This document shows positions 1 to 6,374 of a stretch of 9,117 nt of DNA, piece after piece. Source of the DNA: an uncultured Synergistales bacterium (GTDB lineage: Bacteria; Synergistota; Synergistia; Synergistales; Aminobacteriaceae); the NCBI GenBank assembly GCA_905236605.1, contig CAJORD010000160.1, positions 1 to 9,117 on the forward strand, read 5' to 3'. The notes below the pieces were generated by a model that worked only from the letters and a program-made list of their open reading frames with translations, made no database searches and had not been told where the DNA came from. Both the position numbers and the translations under genes were made by a program. Each line of letters starts with the position of its first letter. Position 1 is the first letter of the stretch.

Positions 1-511
1 CACCGTCAACACGAGCAACAACAGGCTGGATTCTGTCCTCGATCATTTTTTTTGCTGTCTTCTCTGGCATACTTGACGAGAACGAGATTATCAAGAACGG
101 CTGTGCGCTAATATCGAATTTACTTGAAACAGGTTCGTCGGCATCGTCTGGCAAATCCGGAACTTTAGCTTTAACTTTGTTGTTGACGTCAACGAGAGCT
201 AAGTCTGGATTCGTTCCGGCTTCCATTTCTACAGCGACCATTGAAACGCCTTCAAGTGAATAAGTCGTAATTGATTTAAGATTTTCGAGGTCAGCTAGAG
301 CGTCTTCGAGAGGCTTACTGATTAGCTGCTCGATTTCATTCGGGCCTGCGCCTGTGTAAGTCGTTCGGACAAGCACGAAAGGAAATTCGACATCAGGATA
401 AAGAGTAACGCCGAGCGTGAAATAGCTTGAAATTCCGAGCAGAATCCACATAACAACAGAACACCCGGTGAAGACCGGGTGATAAATACAAAATCTTATG
501 AAGCCACGCAT
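1..511 (-). CDS. RND-family efflux permease, N-terminal part (cut by window edge)
   Basis: Inner-membrane, proton-driven drug or solute efflux transporter of the AcrB/MexB (HAE1-like) superfamily. Only the first 170 residues are present; the gene continues beyond base 1. Translation from ATG 511 gives MRGFIRFCIYHPVF, a cytoplasmic start, then a first membrane helix at about residues 11-33. Next come the family hallmark LYPDVEFPFVLVRTTYTGAG (about 37-56) and the PNEIEQLISKPLEDAL segment (57-72) that opens the porter domain. The start lies 3 bases after the stop of the adaptor gene, and a GAGGGG ribosome site sits inside that gene's last codons, so the two are almost certainly one translationally coupled operon. 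The family is certain. The substrate, and whether the protein belongs to a multidrug or another RND subgroup, cannot be read from this fragment. Confidence 0.93.
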   Translation of the reverse strand, partial: MRGFIRFCIYHPVFTGCSVVMWILLGISSYFTLGVTLYPDVEFPFVLVRTTYTGAGPNEIEQLISKPLEDALADLENLKSITTYSLEGVSMVAVEMEAGTNPDLALVDVNNKVKAKVPDLPDDADEPVSSKFDISAQPFLIISFSSSMPEKTAKKMIEDRIQPVVARVDG

Positions 512-514
512 GAA

Positions 515-1624
515 TTACCCCTCGTTGGAATTATCTGAAATTTTTTGACCAGCTAAATCTACTTTGCGAACTATCTCCGCGCCGTCATATAAAACTCTAT
601 TGCCGCTCGTGATTAAATCGTCGCCGGGTTTAAGTCCTGATGTTACAATAACTCGACCTTCTCGGCCTTCGCCGGTTGTGATTTTTGTAAGTTGAGCTTT
701 GTTGCCTTTCGCAAGATACACTGATTGAGTTTCGCCGCGATAGATAACGACGTTTGACGGAATTACAACGACATTTTGCTGACTAGAAACTTGAAAGCGT
801 CCTTCAACGTAAGTTCCTGGCAAAATTCCGGAGTCTTCCGGCAGTCCGACAACAACAGGATATAAACCTGATCCACTTTGAGCTTCGGGGCTTGTGCGTT
901 TGACCCAGCCGATATGCTTCACTCCGTCAACATAAATTTCAACGGGAGTGGATTTATTAATTTTCATGATGTCTTTCTTCGAGACCATTAACTCGGCTTC
1001 CATTTCTCTAGGGTCAACGATTGAGAGCAATGGCACGCCGGCTTCAGCAATTTCGCCAGGCTCGACGTTACGCGCTGCGACGATCCCGTTTATGCTTGCT
1101 TTTAAATTTGTGCGCTGTAAAGTCGATTGCGAAGAACGCAAAGTAGCCTCGGCAGTTTTCATTCGTGCGTACGCTGAATCAACTTCGCTTTGAGAGATTC
1201 CGCCTTTTGCGTTTAATTGCTTTAATCTGTTGTAATTTAATTTTGCTTCGTCATATGTTGATTTCCCCGATTGAACTTGAGCACCGCGTGCGGCGACTTG
1301 CAACGTGATTAACGTCTGCCCCGCTCTTACGGGGCTGCCAACATCTACAGCTACGCTCTTAACGATTTCGCGTTCAAAAGTTGTAATATTTTGTGTGTGA
1401 GCGCTTTTCGCCTGACCGTAATAGCTGCGCCAAGTTTCCCAATTTGAAGTTTTTAATTTTTCCGTTTCTACAGGATATGTATCTACTGTTTGAGTTTCTA
1501 GCGAACGCAAATTCGCGGCCGCTTGTGCGAGCTTGGCCCTAACTTGTGTGGCAACAAGAACACCAACTCCAATGACCGCTAGAACCCATAATAAAAGTCT
1601 TATACGCGTGAAAAATTTGAGCAT
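515..1624 (-). CDS. RND efflux periplasmic adaptor (membrane fusion protein, HlyD/AcrA type)
   Basis: Periplasmic adaptor linking the inner-membrane RND permease to an outer-membrane channel. The 369-residue product has an N-terminal hydrophobic anchor at about 8-27 with no lipobox cysteine, so it is probably held by a helix rather than lipid. The rest follows the AcrA/MexA plan: first half of the lipoyl/barrel-sandwich domain about 80-112 (VAVDVGSPVRAGQTL), an alpha-hairpin about 113-170 (DEAKLNYNRLKQL ... SQSEVDSAYARMKTAEATL), second lipoyl half about 171-203 (LKASINGIVAARNVEPGEIAEAG), beta-barrel about 205-280, and a membrane-proximal domain to about 355. I chose ATG 1624 over the 19-codon-longer ATG 1681 because a GGTGAT ribosome site sits 7 bases before it and the hydrophobic anchor then starts at the normal distance. 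It is the first gene of an operon with the RND permease. The substrate is not determinable. Confidence 0.92.
   Translation of the reverse strand: MLKFFTRIRLLLWVLAVIGVGVLVATQVRAKLAQAAANLRSLETQTVDTYPVETEKLKTSNWETWRSYYGQAKSAHTQNITTFEREIVKSVAVDVGSPVRAGQTLITLQVAARGAQVQSGKSTYDEAKLNYNRLKQLNAKGGISQSEVDSAYARMKTAEATLRSSQSTLQRTNLKASINGIVAARNVEPGEIAEAGVPLLSIVDPREMEAELMVSKKDIMKINKSTPVEIYVDGVKHIGWVKRTSPEAQSGSGLYPVVVGLPEDSGILPGTYVEGRFQVSSQQNVVVIPSNVVIYRGETQSVYLAKGNKAQLTKITTGEGREGRVIVTSGLKPGDDLITSGNRVLYDGAEIVRKVDLAGQKISDNSNEG
518..523 (-). promoter_or_regulatory. Ribosome binding site of the RND permease, inside the adaptor gene
   Basis: On the minus strand GAGGGG lies 6 bases before ATG 511 and is formed by the last two sense codons (Glu-Gly) of the upstream adaptor gene. 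This supports the permease start and suggests that ribosomes finishing the adaptor reinitiate on the permease. Confidence 0.7.
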
Positions 1625-1631
1625 TAAAAAA

Positions 1632-1640
1632 ATCACCCCT
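1632..1640 (-). promoter_or_regulatory. Ribosome binding site selecting the adaptor start at 1624
   Basis: The minus strand reads AGGGGTGAT, whose GGTGAT end lies 7 bases before ATG 1624. It matches the anti-Shine-Dalgarno complement well. This argues against the upstream in-frame ATG at 1681. Confidence 0.65.
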
Positions 1641-1657
1641 ATGCAAAATTTTGATAA

Positions 1658-1677
1658 TATTAACATAGAAGTTAATA
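1658..1677. promoter_or_regulatory. Inverted repeat upstream of the efflux operon, candidate operator
   Basis: A perfect inverted repeat, TATTAAC-6 bases-GTTAATA, is centred about 43 bases before the adaptor start and 125 bases before the divergent cupin gene. Its size (20 bp, 7-bp arms) suits a dimeric repressor such as a TetR or MarR family protein, the usual regulators of RND operons. No regulator gene is in the window, so the operator role is inference; chance in AT-rich DNA is possible. Confidence 0.4.
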
Positions 1678-1725
1678 GCATACGATTTTGAAGAATTTAT
1701 GAAACTTCGTTCGAGCGCTCTATCC

Positions 1726-1756
1726 TTGACTTCAAGTTGCCTTCAATCATTAAAAT
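1726..1756 (+). promoter_or_regulatory. Candidate promoter of the cupin gene, overlapping a short palindrome
   Basis: TTGACT (1726-1731) resembles a -35 box and TAAAAT (1751-1756) a -10 box, each five of six matches to the sigma70 consensus. The 19-base spacer is longer than ideal. The -35 box is embedded in the 12-bp palindrome CTTGACTTCAAG (1725-1736), which could be a protein-binding site. Transcription would start near 1763, about 30 bases before the cupin ATG. Confidence 0.4.
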
Positions 1757-1792
1757 AAAAAAAATTTTTTCATGAAGGAGTTTTGAAATCAC

Positions 1793-2191
1793 ATGACGGA
1801 AGTTAAAAAAAATCTCAGCGCGTTCCCACTTGGAAATCCTAACGACGCTTACGCACAATTTTTTGACGGTCAAAGCTACCTCGCCATGCTCTCAAAAGAA
1901 CAAGTAATAATCGCGAACGTTACCTTTGAACCCGGCTGCCGAAATCATTGGCACATTCATCACGCTGAAAAAGGCGGCGGACAAATTTTAATTTGCGTTG
2001 CTGGACGCGGATATTATCAGGAATGGGGCAAGCCTGCTCGCGAATTAAAGCCCGGCGACGTCGTGAATATTCCCGCGAACGTTAAGCATTGGCACGGCGC
2101 AGCGGAGGATTCTTGGTTCCAACATTTGGCCGTCGAAGTTGCTGGCGAAAAAACTTCTACTGAATGGTGCGAACCCGTATCAAAAAACTAG
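1793..2191 (+). CDS. Small single-domain cupin protein
   Basis: A 132-residue metal-binding cupin (COG1917-like), the size of one beta-barrel domain and probably cytoplasmic, as there is no signal peptide. The first cupin motif is visible as FEPGCRNHWHIH then Q64 and GRG (45-73): His54 and His56 fit the usual WHxH metal ligands and Gln64 stands where other cupins have Glu or Gln. The second motif is LKPGDVVNIPANVKHWHG (85-102), supplying His99. Proteins of this type are often annotated as cupin or carboxymuconolactone-decarboxylase-associated; the reaction is unknown and I assign none. AAGGAG lies at 1775-1780, 12 bases before the ATG, a rather long spacing. The gene stands alone between a divergent efflux operon and its own terminator, so context gives little help; a link to the efflux pump is possible only as a shared regulatory region. 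Confidence 0.88.
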   Translation: MTEVKKNLSAFPLGNPNDAYAQFFDGQSYLAMLSKEQVIIANVTFEPGCRNHWHIHHAEKGGGQILICVAGRGYYQEWGKPARELKPGDVVNIPANVKHWHGAAEDSWFQHLAVEVAGEKTSTEWCEPVSKN

Positions 2192-2214
2192 CGGCTGTTG
2201 TGAATTTCAAATTT

Positions 2215-2237
2215 AAGCCCTTTAGGGCTTTTTTTTA
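2215..2237 (+). terminator. Rho-independent terminator after the cupin gene
   Basis: AAGCCC-TTTA-GGGCTT forms a 6-bp stem with a 4-base loop, followed directly by a run of T residues to 2236. It begins 23 bases after the cupin stop codon and separates the cupin gene from rhaD. Confidence 0.85.
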
Positions 2238-2251
2238 TTCCCCGCTCAAAT

Positions 2252-2257
2252 TATAAT
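2252..2257 (+). promoter_or_regulatory. Likely -10 box of the rhaD-fucO unit
   Basis: A perfect TATAAT hexamer lies 34 bases before the TTG start of rhaD. The sequence 17 bases upstream is only TTTTTT, the T-run of the preceding terminator, so the -35 element is poor. That fits a promoter that depends on an activator (rhamnose genes commonly use one) but does not prove it. Transcription would start near 2264. Confidence 0.5.
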
Positions 2258-2275
2258 TAAAAACAAAATTTCATC

Positions 2276-2284
2276 GAGAGAGGA
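2276..2284 (+). promoter_or_regulatory. Ribosome binding site supporting the TTG start of rhaD
   Basis: GAGAGAGGA ends 7 bases before TTG 2292. The next in-frame ATG is codon 13, which would remove conserved N-terminal residues, so the TTG is the better start. Confidence 0.65.
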
Positions 2285-2291
2285 TTAATTA

Positions 2292-3110
2292 TTGAAAAAT
2301 GTTTTGATAGCCCCGTTTTTAATCGAAATGGTTCGTACAGCGACGAACATGTATGCTCAAGGCTGGGACGAACGCAACGGAGGCAACATTTCATTATTAT
2401 TAAGCGAGGCCGAAGTCAGCGAATATTGTAATATCACAAAGATTTTGCGAACAATACCGACGGGATTTAGCGCGTCGGAGCTTGACAACCGTTACTTTCT
2501 TGTAACAGGGACTGGCAAATATTTTAAAAATATACAATACGCTCCTGATGTAAATTTAGGAATTGTAAAACTTGTTGATGGTGGTAAGAACGCGCAATTA
2601 TTGTGGGGATTTTCGGACGGAGGCACGTTTACGAGCGAATTTCCGACGCATATAATGAGCCACGCAGCAAGATTGAAAGTAAATCCCGCCAATCGCGTTA
2701 TAATGCACTGCCACCCGACAAATTTATTAGCTATGACATACGTTCACACACTTGACGAAAAAGAATTCACAAAAACGCTTTGGCGAATGTGTACAGAATG
2801 TATAGTTGTATTTCCTGACGGCGTGAACGTTTTACCGTGGATGTTATGCGGAACTAACGAAATAGGCGAAGCCACCGCCGAAAAAATGAAAACTGCGCGC
2901 TTAGTTGTATGGTCTCAACATGGTCTATATGGCGCTGGAGCTGATTTAGACGAGGCTTATGGCTTAATCGAAACAGCCGAGAAGGCCGCGGAAATTTACA
3001 TGAAAATAGCTCATCTTCCAATAATAAACACAATTACAGATGAACAACTGCATTTACTTGAAGGAAGATTCGGCATAAAAGCTCGTGAGGGCTATTTGAA
3101 AATTAATTAA
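2292..3110 (+). CDS. rhaD: Rhamnulose-1-phosphate aldolase
   Basis: Class II, zinc-dependent aldolase that cleaves L-rhamnulose-1-phosphate to dihydroxyacetone phosphate and L-lactaldehyde in the cytoplasm. Its 272 residues match the roughly 274 of the E. coli enzyme, and family-specific segments recur in order: GWDERNGGN (24-32), VTGTGKYFKN (71-80), NLGIVK (88-93), VIMHCHPTNLLAMTYV (136-151), TECIVVFPDGV (168-178) and LPWMLCGTNEIG (181-192). The zinc ligands are visible as His139, His141 and His210, and the catalytic acid as Glu116 in TSEF. These RhaD-specific segments favour it over FucA or AraD, which share only the general fold. Translation starts at TTG. fucO follows 15 bases after the stop, so both are one operon linking aldol cleavage to lactaldehyde reduction. 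The isomerase (rhaA) and kinase (rhaB) are absent from the window. Confidence 0.93.
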   Translation: MKNVLIAPFLIEMVRTATNMYAQGWDERNGGNISLLLSEAEVSEYCNITKILRTIPTGFSASELDNRYFLVTGTGKYFKNIQYAPDVNLGIVKLVDGGKNAQLLWGFSDGGTFTSEFPTHIMSHAARLKVNPANRVIMHCHPTNLLAMTYVHTLDEKEFTKTLWRMCTECIVVFPDGVNVLPWMLCGTNEIGEATAEKMKTARLVVWSQHGLYGAGADLDEAYGLIETAEKAAEIYMKIAHLPIINTITDEQLHLLEGRFGIKAREGYLKIN

Positions 3111-3117
3111 GGAGGAG
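3111..3117 (+). promoter_or_regulatory. Strong ribosome binding site of fucO
   Basis: GGAGGAG begins immediately after the rhaD stop codon and ends 8 bases before ATG 3126. It is the best Shine-Dalgarno sequence in the window and suggests high FucO synthesis relative to RhaD, which has a TTG start. Confidence 0.8.
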
Positions 3118-3125
3118 TTTATACA

Positions 3126-4274
3126 ATGGCATCACGTATTGTACTCAACAATATTTCCTATCATGGAAAAGGCGCAATCGAAAATATTGCTCCAGAACTG
3201 AAAGCACGCGGAAAGAAAAAAATTTTTGTGTGCACTGACGCAAGTTTGGTGAAATTTGGTGTTTCCAAAAAAGTTACGGATCTACTTGATAAAGCCGGGC
3301 TTGCCTACGAGGTTTACAGCGACATTAAACCAAATCCAACGATCGAAAATGTACAAAATGGCGTCGCTGCATTCAAAAAAGCACAGGCTGATTCAATCGT
3401 AGCTATTGGCGGCGGTTCAGCAATGGACACGGCTAAGGCAGTCGGAATCATAATTAACAATCCCGAATTTGCCGATGTTCGTTCATTGGAAGGTGTTGCA
3501 CCGACGAAGGCCCATGCTGTTTTCACAATTGCAGTTCCGACAACGGCTGGCACGGCTGCGGAGGTTACAATTAACTACGTCATTACAGACGTTGAAAAGA
3601 AGCGCAAATTTGTATGTGTCGATACAAACGACATTCCTGAAATTGCGGTTGTTGACCCCGACATGATGGCTTCAATGCCAAAAGGCTTGACCGCATCAAC
3701 AGGCATGGACGCTTTGACGCACGCAATAGAAGGCTATATTACAAAAGGCGCTTGTACAATAAGCGACATGTTCCATCTTGAAGCAATAAAATTGATAAGC
3801 CATAGTTTGCGCGGAGCAGTTGCAGGGACGCCTGAAGGCCGTGAGGGCATGGCTTTAGGTCAGTATATTGCGGGCATGGGATTTTCCAATGTTGGATTAG
3901 GAATTGTGCATAGTATGGCGCATGGACTTTCGGCGCTCTATGACACTCCACACGGCGTGGCATGTGCGATTATCCTTCCTTACGGGCTTGAATACAACGC
4001 ACCTGTAGCTGGCAAACGTTATCGCGCAATCGGCAAGGCGATGGGAGTTGATGGTATCGACTACATGAACGACGACGAAGCAGCAGCTGCAACGATCGCC
4101 GCGGTAAAAAAGCTCTCTGCTGATGTTGGAATCCCTGCGGATTTGAAAGGTATTCTCAAAGAAGAAGATGTTCAGTTCCTTTCAGACAGTGCCTACGCTG
4201 ACGCTTGCTGCCCCGGTAATCCAAGAGATACAAACGTTGAAGAAATTAAAGCGCTCTATAGAAGCATGATGTAG
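3126..4274 (+). CDS. fucO: Lactaldehyde reductase (L-1,2-propanediol oxidoreductase), iron-containing alcohol dehydrogenase
   Basis: Group III iron-dependent alcohol dehydrogenase that uses NADH to reduce L-lactaldehyde to L-1,2-propanediol under fermentative conditions. The 382 residues equal the length of E. coli FucO, and long stretches are near-identical to it: NNPEFADVRSLEG (111-123), PTTAGTAAEVTINYVITD (138-155), KFVCVD (161-166), DALTHAIEGYIT (195-206) and ALGQYIAGMGFSNVGLG (243-259). The nucleotide-binding GGGS is at 95-98, and the iron ligands are Asp195, His199, His262 and His276. The N-terminal Rossmann-like domain spans about 1-185 and the helical metal-binding domain the rest. 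Its place directly after rhaD fits removal of the lactaldehyde that RhaD makes, regenerating NAD+. The specificity call rests on this similarity and context; a broader alcohol dehydrogenase activity cannot be excluded. Confidence 0.93.
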   Translation: MASRIVLNNISYHGKGAIENIAPELKARGKKKIFVCTDASLVKFGVSKKVTDLLDKAGLAYEVYSDIKPNPTIENVQNGVAAFKKAQADSIVAIGGGSAMDTAKAVGIIINNPEFADVRSLEGVAPTKAHAVFTIAVPTTAGTAAEVTINYVITDVEKKRKFVCVDTNDIPEIAVVDPDMMASMPKGLTASTGMDALTHAIEGYITKGACTISDMFHLEAIKLISHSLRGAVAGTPEGREGMALGQYIAGMGFSNVGLGIVHSMAHGLSALYDTPHGVACAIILPYGLEYNAPVAGKRYRAIGKAMGVDGIDYMNDDEAAAATIAAVKKLSADVGIPADLKGILKEEDVQFLSDSAYADACCPGNPRDTNVEEIKALYRSMM

Positions 4275-4281
4275 TTTTTAC

Positions 4282-4321
4282 AAGGGATTAGGGCTATAAA
4301 ATTTGTCTTAATCCCTTTTTT
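4282..4321 (+). terminator. Rho-independent terminator of rhaD-fucO, overlapping the end of the RNase gene
   Basis: AAGGGATTA (4282-4290) pairs with TAATCCCTT (4309-4317) as a 9-bp stem with an 18-base loop, and a T-run follows on the plus strand. The right arm covers the stop codon of the converging RNase E/G gene. On the minus strand the stem is followed by TTGTAAAAAC, with no U-run, so it should work mainly for the rhaD-fucO transcript. Confidence 0.75.
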
Positions 4322-5780
4322 CTTGCAGTTTTTCTAAAGTACCCTGATATTCAAGCCTGTATTTGTTCCAAACAAAGCCCGGCACGCCCTTTATAAAAAT
4401 TTTTCGCTGAAATTCGTTTTGCCATTCGCAAATAAAATTTTGATTGATGTATTCAGCAATTCGCGGCGTAGTTTGAATTAAAAACGCCTCTGAATTATTG
4501 GCAGCAGTGATTTTACGAATGAAACGTTTGATATTAATTGCAATATTTTCTTCACGTTCAACAAAACCATTATCGCTACAAACTGGACAGTTGCGAGTTA
4601 AAACGCTTTTCAAATCCGGGCGTTCTCGTTTTCGTGTAAGTTCAACTAAGCCCAGCTGTGTTATCGAAAAAACTCGTGTTTTCAAGCGGTCATGGCTCAA
4701 AAATTTTTCAAAACTCTTTAATAATTCTCGTTTGTCCTCGCTAAAATCCATGTCTATAAAATCAATAATTACAATTCCGCCTATTGAACGTAAACGAAGT
4801 TGTCGGGCTATTTCTTCTGCCGCTTCAAGATTGGTAGCAAATACAGTATGCCGCATATCGGGAGCGCTTGTAAATTTGCCGGTGTTTACGTCAATAACTG
4901 TAAGCGCCTCTGTTTGGTCAAAAACTAGATAAGCTCCGCTTCTAAGCCATACTTTGCGGTCAAGAGCTTTTTGAATTTCGCTTTCAATACCAAAATATTC
5001 AAAAATTGGTGTAATTTCATTATAAAGTTTTATGTCAGGCTGCTTGGTGAAAAATCTTTCAACAAAGGATTTTGCATTTTCAAATTCTTCTTTGTCATCT
5101 ATGATTATCTCGTCAATCTGCTCAACAACTTCATCTCGCAAGACTTTCCCTAACGCTCCAGTATCTCGATACAACAAACACGGCGCTGAAGTATTTTTAT
5201 ATTTTTCTCTAATATCGCGCCATAAATCCAGTAATGAAGCTAAATCTTTTCGCAATAATTCTTCGCTGACATTTTCCGCAGCAGTCCTAATTATTATTCC
5301 AAAACCCTGATTTTCAGCGCTTAGAGTATCTGCAATTTGTTTCAGTCTTTTGCGCTCATCATTGCTGTTAATGCGTCTTGACACGCCGATTTCGTCATTG
5401 TCCGGCACAAGCACTAGCCAACGTCCCGGAATTGAAATTCTTGCACTTACACGAGGAGCCTTATTTTTTCGTGCATTTTTTATAATTTGTACAATTAGCT
5501 CATTACCGGGCTTTAAGTGCGTTGTTCGCTCATTTTCATTTAAATACAAAAAAGCGTTATGAGGTTCGAGTTTATTTTGTTTTTTTGTAGATATTGAGAC
5601 AAAAGCCGCGCTGATTGCAGGCACGACGGTTTCTACACGCGCTTTAAAAATATCGCCCTGCGTTCGTGAAGTTTCAAAGTTGTATTCAATAAAAATTTCT
5701 GTAAGTTTTCCATTTTCGAGCAATGCCACACGAGACTGTTCACGCTCTTTTAAGTCAGCAACTATCTTTATGTCGCTCAT
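4308..5780 (-). CDS. rng: Ribonuclease E/G family endoribonuclease (RNase G-like)
   Basis: Cytoplasmic, magnesium-dependent, single-strand-specific endoribonuclease that acts in rRNA maturation and mRNA decay. The 490 residues closely match the 489 of E. coli RNase G, and there is no long C-terminal degradosome scaffold as in RNase E. An S1-like RNA-binding region spans about 36-120 (GDIFKARVETVVPAISAAFVSI), followed by the 5'-sensor and DNase I-like parts. Catalytic aspartates are visible as Asp297 in VIDVNTGKFT and Asp340 in GGIVIIDFIDM. The Zn-link motif CPVC (Cys398, Cys401) that joins two subunits is intact, with LTRKRERPDL just before it. The ATG overlaps the stop of the DUF2344 gene by 4 bases (ATGA), indicating translational coupling. 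The family is secure; the symbol is by length and architecture. Confidence 0.92.
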   Translation of the reverse strand: MSDIKIVADLKEREQSRVALLENGKLTEIFIEYNFETSRTQGDIFKARVETVVPAISAAFVSISTKKQNKLEPHNAFLYLNENERTTHLKPGNELIVQIIKNARKNKAPRVSARISIPGRWLVLVPDNDEIGVSRRINSNDERKRLKQIADTLSAENQGFGIIIRTAAENVSEELLRKDLASLLDLWRDIREKYKNTSAPCLLYRDTGALGKVLRDEVVEQIDEIIIDDKEEFENAKSFVERFFTKQPDIKLYNEITPIFEYFGIESEIQKALDRKVWLRSGAYLVFDQTEALTVIDVNTGKFTSAPDMRHTVFATNLEAAEEIARQLRLRSIGGIVIIDFIDMDFSEDKRELLKSFEKFLSHDRLKTRVFSITQLGLVELTRKRERPDLKSVLTRNCPVCSDNGFVEREENIAINIKRFIRKITAANNSEAFLIQTTPRIAEYINQNFICEWQNEFQRKIFIKGVPGFVWNKYRLEYQGTLEKLQEKRD

Positions 5781-6358
5781 GACATCTTCACCATATCCAA
5801 CACACTATCATAAGAACCAATGGCAACACGCACTATATTAATACAGTGCCAACCGTCGATTAAGTTGTCTTTTATCAAAGGTTTTATGAAGCTTCCAATG
5901 GGATTTTGAGCGGGGTCTTTGATTATAAAACGAAACCAATCGCCAACGAAATTACTTTTTATGATTGAAGGATTATTAAAATGTTGTTGTATATTTGAAA
6001 GCGCTGCGCTTCTTACGAGATATTCAGCATGAGTACAGAGTTTACCAAGTGAAGGCGAATCTTCAGCAGGAAAAATTACATTAGAAATACAAAATCCCTC
6101 CGGAAGAGCTGCGTTCATTCGTTGGATTACGTTATCACAAAGATTTTCATCAAAATACATATCTACAACTTCAGCAAGCGCAACAACTCCCGCGGGAAGT
6201 TCGGGGGCGAAACTGATCTTTGCTCGCGGTGAAAATCCCTGTGTCATAATCAGCTTCAACCCCGCTCTTGACGCGCTTCGCGAAAATATCTGCGCTAATG
6301 CAATGTGAGGAACAAAGCAAGCTCCGCCACGTTTTGAATAAATTAATCTCGCTCTCAT
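5777..6358 (-). CDS. DUF2344 / TIGR03936-type radical SAM-associated protein
   Basis: A 193-residue protein of the DUF2344 family, called radical SAM-linked because it is usually fused to, or encoded beside, a B12-binding radical SAM protein (TIGR03960 type). Its biochemical function is, to my knowledge, unassigned. The family signature is plain: RARLIYSKRGGACFVPHIALAQIFSRSASRAGL (2-34), then MTQGFSPRAKISFAPELPAGV (38-58) and the acidic EVVDMYF (63-69). The C-terminal half is less conserved, ending in WHCINIVRVAIGSYDSVLDMV (170-190). It contains no CxxxCxxC cluster, so it is not itself a radical SAM enzyme. AGGA 8 bases upstream supports the ATG. The stop overlaps the RNase E/G start by 4 bases, and thrS lies 16 bases upstream, so it is the middle gene of a probable operon. 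The radical SAM partner is not adjacent here. Confidence 0.85.
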   Translation of the reverse strand: MRARLIYSKRGGACFVPHIALAQIFSRSASRAGLKLIMTQGFSPRAKISFAPELPAGVVALAEVVDMYFDENLCDNVIQRMNAALPEGFCISNVIFPAEDSPSLGKLCTHAEYLVRSAALSNIQQHFNNPSIIKSNFVGDWFRFIIKDPAQNPIGSFIKPLIKDNLIDGWHCINIVRVAIGSYDSVLDMVKMS

Positions 6359-6374
6359 TCCTCAATCCTGCAAA

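Noticed and set aside
1625..1681. Longer adaptor start at ATG 1681 adding 19 residues
   Set aside because: ATG 1624 has a GGTGAT ribosome site 7 bases away and places the membrane anchor normally. The longer form would also make the 1658-1677 inverted repeat coding.
4498..4932. 144-codon open frame on the plus strand, antisense to the RNase E/G gene
   Set aside because: It lies opposite the catalytic region of the RNase E/G gene, has no ribosome site and shows low-complexity Ser/Arg-rich content typical of a shadow frame.
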